10,865 nt of DNA from Treponema sp. (GTDB lineage Bacteria; Spirochaetota; Spirochaetia; Treponematales; Treponemataceae): NCBI GenBank assembly GCA_016296205.1, contig JAEDJS010000064.1, positions 1 through 10,865 on the forward strand, given 5' to 3'. Shown one piece after another: positions 1 through 7,593 of this stretch. The position numbers and the translations under genes were made by a program. The notes under the pieces are model-generated. The model had not been told where the DNA came from. It made no database searches and saw only the letters and a list, made by a program, of their open reading frames with translations. Numbering within the stretch: position 1 is the first letter of the stretch; each line of letters starts with the position of its first letter.

Positions 1-49
1 TGTAATGAGGAACAGCAGTTCAATAATAAGTTTGCAACGCAAACTTTAG

Positions 50-97
50 GTAAGGTAAAGCCGCGCAATTTTAGCGGTTTTATCTTACACTCTTTTT
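50..97 (+). terminator. Long hairpin terminator of a gene lying left of the window
   Basis: Bases 50-64 and 74-88 form a 15-bp stem with two G-U wobbles around a 9-nt loop, followed by CTCTTTTT (90-97). The wobbles work only in a plus-strand transcript; the minus strand would have A-C mismatches at those places. It therefore most likely ends transcription of a plus-strand gene off the left edge. A separate perfect 7-bp hairpin (AAGTTTG at 28-34, CAAACTT at 40-46) precedes it. Nothing in bases 1-49 can be assigned as coding. Confidence 0.6.
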
Positions 98-154
98 AAA
101 ATTTTATAATATTAAAAATATTAAAGTTCAACTAATTTTGCTTTAGTTCCAATT

Positions 155-505
155 TCAGGATAAATCCTGTTCTTTTAAATAATTAAATATATATTGATTC
201 AACTCTCCGTTACAAAAATCAAACTCTTCTGTAAGCTGCGATACATCTCCTTCTGCCTTTCCCCGGAAAACATCTTCCAGCTTTTGGCCAACTGCTGCAA
301 CTTTCTGACCACAAATCTGCCTTGCGGCTCCTTTAAAATAATGAACATAAGCTGCACATTCATCCATTTTCCCAGACGAATAATAATCAAGGAGAACAGA
401 TTTTTCAAATTTTTTACCGTCTATAAATTCTTTAAGCAGAGAATTGTATAATTCATACTCTCCGCCCACAAGTTCAAGTCCATTTTCTGTATCTAAAATA
501 TCCAT
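155..505 (-). CDS. Hpt (histidine phosphotransfer) domain protein
   Basis: A 116-aa stand-alone Hpt protein. Such proteins are four-helix bundles that pass phosphate between receiver domains in multistep phosphorelays in the cytoplasm. The start of the family profile is visible at residues 9-27 (GLELVGGEYELYNSLLKEF). The phospho-accepting histidine is H55 in YVHYFKGAARQICG (residues 53-66), which matches the HxxKGxAxxxG pattern. A GQKLEDVF helix follows. The length is normal for a single Hpt domain, and no kinase or receiver domain is attached, so its partners must be encoded elsewhere. The gene diverges from the signal peptidase gene across only 45 bp. The ATG at 505 has no Shine-Dalgarno, and a TATACT box (512-517) ends six bases before it. 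The fold assignment is fairly secure; the pathway is unknown. Confidence 0.8.
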   Translation of the reverse strand: MDILDTENGLELVGGEYELYNSLLKEFIDGKKFEKSVLLDYYSSGKMDECAAYVHYFKGAARQICGQKVAAVGQKLEDVFRGKAEGDVSQLTEEFDFCNGELNQYIFNYLKEQDLS

Positions 506-550
506 TCACATAGTATAGCACTAAATTCAAAAATTCGCTATTATAAAATT
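506..550. promoter_or_regulatory. Compact divergent promoter region, possibly giving leaderless transcripts
   Basis: This 45-bp gap separates two divergent start codons. On the minus strand TATACT (512-517) lies six bases before the Hpt ATG. On the plus strand TATTAT (539-544), or the overlapping TATAAA (542-547), lies about six bases before the lepB ATG. Neither start has a purine-rich Shine-Dalgarno. If these are true -10 boxes, transcription would begin at or next to each ATG. The -35 matches are poor on both sides, so this is a suggestion only. Confidence 0.4.
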
Positions 551-2269
551 ATGAATATTTTATTAGGTATAATTAATTATAGTTTTTGTGTTTTATTCAG
601 TTTGCTTTCAATTTCTTTCCATTTAGACATTGCACTTCTTGCATTCCCGCTGGCAGCCGCCTTTACAGCAGTAAGTGCATATTTTTATTTTGTGAAAGTC
701 CGAAAAAGTGACAAATCAACTCTCATAAAAAATATCCGCTGCATCATCAGATTTATGCAGTACCAGCCATTTGTGCTTCTTACCGCATTTGTATTGCAGA
801 GAGCAGGTAAATTTGGAAAACCCTTTGCTCTGGATCTTATAATGGTAATTTTATGGGTTGCAGAACTTATAACATCTTTAATTATCCAGTTTAAGTTGAA
901 TAAAAAATTCAAAAAAGAAATAAAAGATGATGCCGCCAATAAACCTAAAGGAAAAAAACGAATTCTCTACGAAATTCTTGACTGGGGAGATGCAATTCTT
1001 CAGGCTGTTTTTACAATTATGATCATAAACATTTTTTTGTTCCAGCTTTATGAAATTCCATCAGAGTCAATGGTTCCTGAATTTCTTATCAGAGACAGAG
1101 TTATAGTATTCAAAACCTTTAGCGGTCCAAAATTTCCATTAAGTAAAGTTGGTTTGCCAAATATTACAAAATACAATCGTGGAGATGTTGTAGTATTCAG
1201 AAATCCTCATTACAGTGATGACCGAAAAAGTGAAGTTAAAACATTCTTCTCAAATTTCCTTTATATGTGCACACTTACACTTGTTAATACAAACAGAGAC
1301 CAGAACGGCGAAGTTAAAGCGGATCCTCTTGTAAAACGAGTTGTAGGTATTCCTGGTGAACAGCTGATGCTCCAGAACGGAACACTATATTCAAGAACAA
1401 AAGCTTCTCCTGAATTTAAGCCGGTAGAAAAAGATCGTCTTTATGCGGCATGGGATTTAAATCCACTTCCGGCAGAAACAAAACAAAAAATCCAGGTAAT
1501 TCCACTTTCCGTGCAGAATGTAGCAGACAGAGATTCACTGGAAAATACTCTCAAAAATCTGCAGATAGATGATTTACGGAACGAATGTGTAAAACTTTCG
1601 GCCCAGATAAAAAATGCAGCAACTCCAACAGACATTTTGCAGAACCCGGAAGGAATTTTATTCAGCAAAAGTGAACTTACTCCCCTTATGATGTTCCGTA
1701 ACAATGATTTGTACAGTTACAGAATTCTTAAGACAATCGGTGGATGGCAGTGGATGGAAAAATTCCTTACATCATGGGCAAAAGATTTGTCACAGCAGAA
1801 AATTGATTCAATGGATCTGTATACTCTGTCAAATTTAAAATTGAATATTTACACAAAAATTACTTTCGCAAAAATGGTTCTTAAAAATGCGGATTTGATT
1901 TCTGGTAAAAAAGTTGATTTATCACAGGACATGGAAGCTCAAAAACTTTTGACAACAGCTCAAAATATTTTTAATTACATAAGCTGCCTTGACCAGAGAA
2001 ATATGTCCCTGTTCCCTCCAAATGATGAAGACGGAAACCCTCAGTATATTCCTGAAGACTGCTATTTTATGATTGGGGACAACCGATACAACTCTCTTGA
2101 TATGCGTCACGCTTATGAATTCTGGGAAAAAGATCTTTGTGCAATTGACCCGATGAGTGTTCAGTATTCAACAAATCTGGCTCCAGAATATGTTCACAGC
2201 AGCAAAATTCTTGGAAAGGCTTCCTTCAGGTTCTGGCCACTTTCAAGAATGGGTAATCCTAACAAATAG
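551..2269 (+). CDS. lepB: Signal peptidase I, large form with a long insertion
   Basis: Membrane-bound serine protease that removes signal peptides from Sec- or Tat-exported preproteins, cutting outside the inner membrane. The S26 family motifs are present in order: box B EIPSESMVP (residues 168-176) with nucleophile Ser173; GDVVVF (211-216); box D DPLVKRVVGIPGE (258-270) with general-base Lys262; and box E IGDNRYNSLDMR (508-519). About four to five hydrophobic segments precede the catalytic part (roughly 2-22, 25-48, 70-84, 93-115, 149-167), more than the two of E. coli LepB. The protein has 572 residues, against about 324 in E. coli. Much of the excess lies between boxes D and E, around residues 290-495, a charged, probably helical stretch. 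Its last 11 bp overlap the end of the convergent TatD gene. No Shine-Dalgarno precedes the ATG. Confidence 0.95.
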   Translation: MNILLGIINYSFCVLFSLLSISFHLDIALLAFPLAAAFTAVSAYFYFVKVRKSDKSTLIKNIRCIIRFMQYQPFVLLTAFVLQRAGKFGKPFALDLIMVILWVAELITSLIIQFKLNKKFKKEIKDDAANKPKGKKRILYEILDWGDAILQAVFTIMIINIFLFQLYEIPSESMVPEFLIRDRVIVFKTFSGPKFPLSKVGLPNITKYNRGDVVVFRNPHYSDDRKSEVKTFFSNFLYMCTLTLVNTNRDQNGEVKADPLVKRVVGIPGEQLMLQNGTLYSRTKASPEFKPVEKDRLYAAWDLNPLPAETKQKIQVIPLSVQNVADRDSLENTLKNLQIDDLRNECVKLSAQIKNAATPTDILQNPEGILFSKSELTPLMMFRNNDLYSYRILKTIGGWQWMEKFLTSWAKDLSQQKIDSMDLYTLSNLKLNIYTKITFAKMVLKNADLISGKKVDLSQDMEAQKLLTTAQNIFNYISCLDQRNMSLFPPNDEDGNPQYIPEDCYFMIGDNRYNSLDMRHAYEFWEKDLCAIDPMSVQYSTNLAPEYVHSSKILGKASFRFWPLSRMGNPNK

Positions 2270-2948
2270 AATTTAACTGCTCATAAACTTCAGCAATTTC
2301 TTTTAAAGAAGAGTGATTAAAAGGTGCGTCGGTTTCCAGCCGGATTCTTTCTTTTGGCAAACCTTTTATGCACTCTTCTATTTTTTTATGTCCTTTAATA
2401 TTTGAAAAACTAAAATACGCATTTACATTTTTATTCAGAAGGCTTAGTGCCTGATCTTTTGTAAATGCAAAACAATGAAATACAACTTGGGGAAGTTTCT
2501 TTAATTTCTGCCAATAAGAAAAATTCAAATCCCATGCTTTACGGTTATGGATAATAACTGGAACATTATATTTTAATGATAGGTCAAGCTGGGCTTCAAA
2601 AAAGAATTTCTGTACATCTAACGTCTGCTTTAATTCCGGCGTAAAACAGTCAAATCCAATTTCTCCAACTGCATCAATTTTTTTCTGAGCAAGCAGGTTG
2701 TCTATAATATTCAACTCTTTGTCTGATTCAACTTCTGTAACATGCCATGGATGAACTCCATAAGTTTTTAAGATTTTAACATTTGGAAATTTTAAGTTGA
2801 TTTCCTCCTGGATTCTGCAAGTCTGATTAAATTCAAATATATTCTGACAACTTGACCAGGCGGTATAATTGTATGTTTCAAAAAATTTTAAATCTTCCAG
2901 AACATTTTTACAGCTGGCAATATGAATATGAGAATCGATGTAATTCAA
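2259..2948 (-). CDS. TatD-family metal-dependent hydrolase/nuclease
   Basis: TIM-barrel amidohydrolase-fold phosphoesterase of the TatD family, whose members are usually Mg-dependent DNases. I start it at TTG 2946-2948 (229 aa), because GGAGG at 2956-2960 lies seven bases upstream and the product then opens with the family's DSHIH motif. An ATG start at 2999 would add 17 residues without an RBS. Expected metal ligands are visible: H7 and H9 (SHIH), E96 (VGEIGFD), H134 (IIHNR), H158 (FHCF) and D207 (LETDAPF). The family motif GVHPWH is at residues 64-69. The protein is somewhat shorter than the usual 255-265 residues. Its stop overlaps lepB tail-to-tail by 11 bp and no terminator is visible between them. 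Confidence 0.9.
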   Translation of the reverse strand: MNYIDSHIHIASCKNVLEDLKFFETYNYTAWSSCQNIFEFNQTCRIQEEINLKFPNVKILKTYGVHPWHVTEVESDKELNIIDNLLAQKKIDAVGEIGFDCFTPELKQTLDVQKFFFEAQLDLSLKYNVPVIIHNRKAWDLNFSYWQKLKKLPQVVFHCFAFTKDQALSLLNKNVNAYFSFSNIKGHKKIEECIKGLPKERIRLETDAPFNHSSLKEIAEVYEQLNSIC

Positions 2949-2955
2949 TTTTAAA

Positions 2956-2960
2956 CCTCC
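2956..2960 (-). promoter_or_regulatory. Shine-Dalgarno that fixes a TTG start for the TatD gene
   Basis: On the minus strand GGAGG is followed by seven bases and then TTG (2948-2946). There is no comparable site before the upstream ATG at 2999. Confidence 0.75.
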
Positions 2961-3033
2961 ACAAAAAAATGCTAAAGTAAATTTTCCAATCTCCGACAAT
3001 ATGATTAACAGCCTTAAAAATGGGAGATGTATT

Positions 3034-3249
3034 ATGGGAAGCTACACATTAAAAAGTATTGGAAAACAGTCTGATTATATGACAATTGTAAAAGAAGTAG
3101 AAGAAGGTTATGTAGTTCGCATTGTTCGTGACCGTGATGGCTACGATGATGTTACAACAGATTACATTTCTAAAACTCTTTTTGACAGCTGCATCCGAAC
3201 TGGTTATCTTACAAAAATCGAAGAACCATCACTTGAAGCAACAGCTTAA
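3034..3249 (+). CDS. Small protein of unknown function (71 aa)
   Basis: I do not recognise this protein. The ATG at 3034 is chosen because GGGAG (3022-3026) lies seven bases upstream; the in-frame ATG at 3001 has no RBS. The 71-aa product is soluble, with no signal peptide or membrane segment. It has an alternating hydrophobic/charged middle (YVVRIVRDRDGYDD, residues 26-39) that suggests a small beta-rich fold, and two cysteine-free ends. A TATGAT sequence at 3000-3005 could be its -10 box. It diverges from the TatD gene and is followed at once by a convincing intrinsic terminator, so it looks like a genuine monocistronic gene and not a chance ORF. Confidence 0.7.
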   Translation: MGSYTLKSIGKQSDYMTIVKEVEEGYVVRIVRDRDGYDDVTTDYISKTLFDSCIRTGYLTKIEEPSLEATA

Positions 3250-3269
3250 GTTTTTACTTATTAGAATAG

Positions 3270-3302
3270 TCCGGGCTTTCTTCCAAGTTCCGGATTTTTT
3301 TT
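3270..3302 (+). terminator. Intrinsic terminator of the 71-aa gene
   Basis: TCCGG (3270-3274) pairs with CCGGA (3290-3294), and an inner CTT/AAG can extend the fold. Eight Ts follow directly (3295-3302). It starts about 20 bases after the stop codon. Confidence 0.75.
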
Positions 3303-3579
3303 CTCGTGACTTTTTCCCGCCTTTTGTCCATAAGACCTCTGGTTATGCTATTTGCTAATTGTTTAAAAAATTCTTATGGACCATTGGTTGTAAATTATAA
3401 AAATACTCCCAGTCAGCCTGGGGATGACGGAACCGCTAGTTAACGTCGCTACACACACAAGCCGGCAAGGAAACTATCATTCCGTCTTATGAGTGTTTCT
3501 GCCCCCCCTGTCTTCCTTCCGTATTTTTACCATTTGTTTTTAAAAGTCCACAAGAATTCCGTTTATGCTGTGTAAACTT
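3303..3579. other. Gene-free stretch with two inverted repeats
   Basis: No ORF here can be supported on either strand. A perfect 10-bp inverted repeat (GTCCATAAGA at 3326-3335, TCTTATGGAC at 3372-3381) encloses 36 bases. A second perfect 10-bp inverted repeat (TTTTAAAAGT at 3538-3547, ACTTTTAAAA at 3576-3585) has an extra inner CAC/GTG pairing and includes the miaA stop codon, so it may help end the miaA transcript. A short CCCAG/CTGGG hairpin and a run of seven Cs (3502-3508) lie between them. The middle (about 3400-3520) is more GC-rich than its flanks. No tRNA fold was recognised. Confidence 0.5.
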
Positions 3580-4542
3580 TTAAAATGAAAAATCAATTTG
3601 TTCAATTAATTTTAATGCGGCTGTGTATTTTTCTTCTTTGTCTGTTACTTTAGGCAGCCAGTGGATTGTTACGCCTTTTTTTTCCATTCCTCTGAACCAT
3701 GTTTCCTGGCGTTTTGCAAACTGTGCAATGGCGTGATAAAGTCTGTCTGTCATTTCTTCTATACTTGAATATTTATTCTGCAGGTAATCACTTACATATC
3801 TGTATTCAAGTCCCAGTTTATCTAACCGCTGCCAGCTGTAGCCACTATTGTGCAATTCCTGGACTTCTTCTATCATTCCAGCTTTTATTCTTTCTTCAAG
3901 TCTGATTCTTATATTTTTATGAAGTTCATCCCTTGGAATTGTTGTTCCTATTATAAAAGGGTTTACTTTTTCTCGTTTTGCTTTTTCTTCCCAATACCAT
4001 TTTGAATCATCTGACTGTTTATAGCTTTCAATTTCTATTGCATGAATCACTCGTTCTTTATCTAAAAAATCACTGGTATTATGATGATTTGGTCTTAAAG
4101 CAAGAAGTTTTTTTACCAGTTCTTCAAGATTCATAGACTCAAGTTGAGCATGGAACTCTGGATTTTCTGGCACTGGAATAAGATCATAATCCCGAACAAT
4201 TGAATCCACATACATTCCAGTTCCCCCAACCACCAGTGGAGGCGTTCCACCTTTCTGTTTTAGCTGGGCAAAAATTTTATAAAAATCCTGTTGATAATTA
4301 AAAACATTATATTCAGTATCAAGAGTGGTAATATCAATCATATAATATGGAATCTGGCGACCCTGATAATTATATTCCTGAATATCTTTTCCGCTTCCAA
4401 GATCAAGTCCTTTGTAAGTCTGACGACTGTCTGCACTTATAATCGAAGTATTCAGATGATGAGCCAGTCTTACGCCAAGAGAAGTTTTTCCTACTGCAGT
4501 TGGGCCAAGAAGAATTATACAATTATATTTATTTTTACTCAT
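3580..4542 (-). CDS. miaA: tRNA dimethylallyltransferase
   Basis: Transfers the dimethylallyl group from DMAPP to N6 of adenosine 37 in tRNAs that read codons starting with U, the first step towards ms2i6A. The 320-aa length is normal for MiaA. The P-loop GPTAVGKT is at residues 13-20. ISADSRQTYKGLDLGSGK (residues 35-52) carries the catalytic Asp38. VVGGTGMYVDS (104-114) follows, and the C-terminal part has the family's FAKRQETWFRG. No substrate-binding motif appears to be missing. The ATG at 4542 gives an N-terminus typical of the family, although the Shine-Dalgarno is weak; an in-frame TAA six bases upstream excludes a longer protein. The gene follows the amylase terminator and has a separate candidate -10 box, so it is probably its own transcription unit. 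Confidence 0.97.
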   Translation of the reverse strand: MSKNKYNCIILLGPTAVGKTSLGVRLAHHLNTSIISADSRQTYKGLDLGSGKDIQEYNYQGRQIPYYMIDITTLDTEYNVFNYQQDFYKIFAQLKQKGGTPPLVVGGTGMYVDSIVRDYDLIPVPENPEFHAQLESMNLEELVKKLLALRPNHHNTSDFLDKERVIHAIEIESYKQSDDSKWYWEEKAKREKVNPFIIGTTIPRDELHKNIRIRLEERIKAGMIEEVQELHNSGYSWQRLDKLGLEYRYVSDYLQNKYSSIEEMTDRLYHAIAQFAKRQETWFRGMEKKGVTIHWLPKVTDKEEKYTAALKLIEQIDFSF

Positions 4543-4597
4543 TGGTTACACATCCAGATTTTCCCAGATTTTCATTTTATGAATTGATTTTATGCTG

Positions 4598-4603
4598 ATT
4601 ATA
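4598..4603 (-). promoter_or_regulatory. Candidate -10 box for miaA
   Basis: The minus strand reads TATAAT here, between the amylase terminator and miaA. Transcription would start near 4591 and give a leader of about 49 bases. The -35 region is a run of Ts from the terminator and matches the consensus poorly. Confidence 0.4.
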
Positions 4604-4617
4604 TCAACTTTATCCAT

Positions 4618-4655
4618 AAAAAAAAAGACGGGTCCCAGTAATACCAGAACCCGTC
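4618..4655 (-). terminator. Intrinsic terminator of the alpha-amylase gene
   Basis: On the minus strand GACGGGT (4655-4649) pairs perfectly with ACCCGTC (4633-4627). Nine Ts follow directly (4626-4618). It lies about 25 bases after the amylase stop codon. Confidence 0.9.
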
Positions 4656-4679
4656 ATGCAGGAGCTAAAAATTATCTAT

Positions 4680-7253
4680 TTATTTGATGCTGATATCATC
4701 AATATAGAAACTTCCGGCACTTCTTGCAGAAACATACCATCTGATGTAGTAAGTTCCAGTAAGGTTTAAAGCTTTTGAATAACTCTTTGCAGTTGTTGTA
4801 ACTGCACCGCTTGTTTTGTTTGCGGCATAACTTGCAGCTGTTGTCCATGTACTCTTGTCTTTAGAATACTGAAGCTGAACAGTATAAACAGAAGTTGAAC
4901 CTGATGCTCTTGCCTTGAATGTTACAGTTCCTGGATTTGTTACTGCAGGGCTGTAAACATATTTACCTTTTGCATTCAATGTCATACCGTAAGAACCGCT
5001 GATTTTTGCGCTTGTTGCAACAGAACCAGTGTTTGTCCATCCGTTGTTGTTTGGTACGGCACCAGTTTTAAATCCTTCAGAAGTTTCAAAGCCGGCTGTT
5101 GTTGCTGTTGCTGCAGATGTAGATGATTCTGGTGTAGTTGTTGCTGCAGAAGAACTAAGTGTGCCAGTTCCACCATTTGTAAGTGTTACTTCATCAATAT
5201 AGAAGCTTCCTGCACTTCTAGTCTTTACATACCATCTGATATAATATTTACCTTTAAGGTTGATAGTTTCTGAGTAGCTTGTTGCAGTTGATTTTACATC
5301 ACCGCCATTTGCACCGTTTGCAGAATATGTTTTAAGAACAGTCCAGTTTGTCTTGTCAGCAGAAACCTGAAGTTCAACAGTATATTTTGCAGTTGTAGAA
5401 GAAGCCTTGCACTTGAATGTAAGTTTATTAGGATTTTCTACCTGTGGTGTGTACAGATATTTACCCTTTGCACTCAATGTTACACCATAGCTTCCAGCTG
5501 TTTTTGCACTTGTAGCAACACTACCATTGATATACCAGCCGTTGTTGTTTGCTGTTGTTCCAGTAACAAAACCTTCGCTTTTTTCAAATCCTGCAGAAAG
5601 AATTGTAGAAGAAGTTGCAGCAGGAGCTGTTACTTTCATAACGTAAGCACTTACAGAACCACCATCGCAGCGGAATTCCCCCCAACCGTCCGAATTTATT
5701 GTTACAACGTCGTTAACATTTCCAAGATAGTCATAGAACTGTTTGCCGGCAAATTTTTTGCCTACTTCCATCCATTTAGATCCACCAGCGTTGTCGCTCA
5801 TAATTACAGCAATACCACTGTTTGCATGATCTGTATCACCTTCTCTTGTCCAGCCTATTACGTTGTTGTTATCAAAGTAATCACGCTGTGTTCCGTAAGC
5901 ATAAAGTTTACGTGCCTTAATGAGCTTATCCAGTTTTGAAACTGGTGCCATGTTAATATTGTATCCCTTATCAGAATACTGTGCACCATAAAGGTCAGCA
6001 TAGAATACACATGGGTAACCTTCCTGACGCAAAAGAATAAGAGCGTATGCCAGAGGTTTAAACCACCAGTTAACTGTGCTTTCAAGAGCCTGGCATGGCT
6101 GTGTATCATGGTTTTCTACGATTGAAACAGATTTCATTGGGTTTACTTTTGTAAGTGTTCCGTTAAGAATTGAACCCATATCGTAGTTTCCATTGCCATA
6201 AGATGCCTGGTAGAAGTTCATGTGCATTGGAGCATCAAAAAGGCTCATACAGCCGTTGGTTTTATCAATAAAGTTTGTAAGTTTGCCAACATCATAATTC
6301 CAGAATTCACCAACAGTAAAGAGTTCTTTACCAGTTGCAGAGCGAACATTACTAATCCAGTCGTTAAAGAAGCCGTACTTAATGTGTTTAACAGCATCCA
6401 TACGGAAACCATCAAGGTTAGCAAAATCAACATACCATTTAGCCCATGTTTTAAGTTCGTTTACAACTTCAGGATGATCCATATCAAGGTCGGCATACAT
6501 GAGGTAGTCATAGTTCTGGTTTTCGTTATCAACTTCCCAGTCCCAGCCTTTTCCTTCTCCACGGAATTTAAAGATAGCATTCTGACTTCCACCACCGTTT
6601 ACTGACTGTGCATAGTCTACACCATCAAAGTGATACCAGTGCCATTTGAAGTTTGAATATTTGTAGCCGTTAGAAGTAATACGTCCAGGGAATGTAAATC
6701 CTGTCCATGAATCAATGTTTACATCTCCACCGTATTCGTAATTGCGGTTATCATTGTAAACGCGAACAGCATTTGAGTTTTCTGTTACGTCCGCATTAGC
6801 ACGATGATTGAATACAACATCAGCATAAATGTTGATTCCTACAGCATGAGCAGCATTAATTGCAGCCAGATACTGATCTTTTGTACCATACTTTGTGCGA
6901 ACTGTTCCTTTCTGGTTGAATTCCCCCAGGTCGTACATATCGTACACACCGTAACCAACATCACTGGAACTTGTTCCTTTGTAAGCAGGTGGAAGCCAGA
7001 GAGCTGTAATACCCATATCAGCAAGAGAAGCTGCATTGTTTTTTACTTCAGTCCACAAACCTGAAGTACCATTGCTTTCTGGTGTATACCAGTGGAAATA
7101 CTGCATCATTGTACCGTTATCAACTACAGTACTTGCAACACGACTTTCTGAATTTTCGCCAGATTTTTCTGGTCCGAAAGCAGTTTTACATGAAAAGAAA
7201 AATGTACAGGAGATAAGCAGCGAGAGCAAGGCAATAAAAAATTTCTTAACCAT
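4680..7253 (-). CDS. Exported alpha-amylase lipoprotein (GH13) with two C-terminal repeat modules
   Basis: Endo-acting alpha-1,4-glucanase that cuts starch or glycogen into maltooligosaccharides outside the cell. The N-terminus is a lipoprotein-type signal with KK, a hydrophobic stretch, and LISC ending at C16 (C22 in FFSC is an alternative anchor). The GH13 domain covers about residues 45-545 and resembles the bacterial liquefying-amylase subfamily (MMQYFHWYTP, 49-58). Conserved regions are DVVFNH (145-150), DGFRMDAVKH (281-290, nucleophile Asp286), VGEFW (314-318, acid/base Glu316) and VENHD (379-383, Asp383). Two homologous modules of about 138 residues (554-691 and 720-857) are joined by a Ser/Thr/Ala-rich linker. 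They end in FYIDE or FYIDD and may bind carbohydrate, which is inference. The ATG has an excellent AGGAGGA seven bases upstream, and a terminator follows the gene. Confidence 0.96.
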   Translation of the reverse strand: MVKKFFIALLSLLISCTFFFSCKTAFGPEKSGENSESRVASTVVDNGTMMQYFHWYTPESNGTSGLWTEVKNNAASLADMGITALWLPPAYKGTSSSDVGYGVYDMYDLGEFNQKGTVRTKYGTKDQYLAAINAAHAVGINIYADVVFNHRANADVTENSNAVRVYNDNRNYEYGGDVNIDSWTGFTFPGRITSNGYKYSNFKWHWYHFDGVDYAQSVNGGGSQNAIFKFRGEGKGWDWEVDNENQNYDYLMYADLDMDHPEVVNELKTWAKWYVDFANLDGFRMDAVKHIKYGFFNDWISNVRSATGKELFTVGEFWNYDVGKLTNFIDKTNGCMSLFDAPMHMNFYQASYGNGNYDMGSILNGTLTKVNPMKSVSIVENHDTQPCQALESTVNWWFKPLAYALILLRQEGYPCVFYADLYGAQYSDKGYNINMAPVSKLDKLIKARKLYAYGTQRDYFDNNNVIGWTREGDTDHANSGIAVIMSDNAGGSKWMEVGKKFAGKQFYDYLGNVNDVVTINSDGWGEFRCDGGSVSAYVMKVTAPAATSSTILSAGFEKSEGFVTGTTANNNGWYINGSVATSAKTAGSYGVTLSAKGKYLYTPQVENPNKLTFKCKASSTTAKYTVELQVSADKTNWTVLKTYSANGANGGDVKSTATSYSETINLKGKYYIRWYVKTRSAGSFYIDEVTLTNGGTGTLSSSAATTTPESSTSAATATTAGFETSEGFKTGAVPNNNGWTNTGSVATSAKISGSYGMTLNAKGKYVYSPAVTNPGTVTFKARASGSTSVYTVQLQYSKDKSTWTTAASYAANKTSGAVTTTAKSYSKALNLTGTYYIRWYVSARSAGSFYIDDISIK
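4683..5096 (-). repeat. Second copy of the amylase C-terminal module (residues 720-857)
   Basis: It matches the copy at 5181-5594 through the whole length. Shared landmarks are GFExSEGF, NNNGW, GSVATSAK, AKGKY, SYS, YYIRWYV and RSAGSFYIDD. The offset is about 165 residues, and it reaches the last residue of the protein. Confidence 0.9.
5181..5594 (-). repeat. First copy of the amylase C-terminal module (residues 554-691)
   Basis: Tandem partner of 4683-5096. The two copies align almost without gaps, and some DNA stretches remain close (for example around the YYIRWYV and FYID codons), so duplication inside the gene is likely. The intervening linker (residues about 692-719) is Ser/Thr/Ala-rich. 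Confidence 0.9.
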
Positions 7254-7593
7254 AATTCTATCCTCCTCGTAATAAGAAAAACATTTATTCTGACTAAAGT
7301 TTATTACTTAATTTTATTATGAAGCGGTATTTATTCTTGCGCAATAAAAAAATTCAAATATAATAATTTTTTTTAAAATTTTTTTTTTATGGTTTTAGAA
7401 ATTTAATAAATTTCACCAAGTTTTAAGATTTTTTTAAGTGAGATAACAAAATATAACAAAATCCGCTGAGTGGCAAATTCAAAGTCAAACAAACCAACAA
7501 ATTTTGTTAAATTTCATTGCAAATTTATTTAACACTTTAAGATAATATCAATAAAATCAACATTTTATAAAATTACCATTTTTATAAGAATTT
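7254..7593 (-). promoter_or_regulatory. Amylase upstream region with promoter, RBS and a tandem 10-bp repeat
   Basis: This 340-bp AT-rich region has no supportable gene. Reading the minus strand, AGGAGGA (7267-7261) is the amylase Shine-Dalgarno. A candidate promoter is TTGCGC (7344-7339), a 17-bp spacer, then CATAAT (7321-7316), giving a leader of about 55-60 bases; the -10 matches 5 of 6 consensus bases but the -35 only 3 of 6. Further upstream the plus strand has two exact head-to-tail copies of ATAACAAAAT (7443-7452, 7453-7462), about one helical turn apart, which could bind a regulator. No GC-rich terminator for the phosphoesterase gene was found here. Confidence 0.5.

Noticed and set aside
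130..148. AACTAA/TTAGTT hairpin after the Hpt gene as a terminator
   Set aside because: The six-base stem has only one G-C pair and no clean T-run; too weak to call.
2949..2999. 17-residue extension of the TatD protein to ATG 2999
   Set aside because: There is no RBS before that ATG, whereas GGAGG sits seven bases before TTG 2948 and the family motif then begins correctly.
3001..3033. Earlier ATG of the 71-aa gene
   Set aside because: It has no RBS; a good one precedes ATG 3034 and overlaps this stretch.
3400..3520. Possible structured RNA or tRNA in the GC-richer intergenic middle
   Set aside because: No cloverleaf, riboswitch consensus or other known RNA fold could be recognised.
4543..4578. 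Nine-codon ORF (MKIWENLDV) just before miaA, in the same frame
   Set aside because: It has no Shine-Dalgarno and no attenuator-like hairpins or codon runs; it is probably chance in the leader.
6222..7064. Plus-strand ORFs inside the amylase gene
   Set aside because: They are reverse-strand shadows of a strongly conserved GH13 domain, with no RBS or recognisable product.
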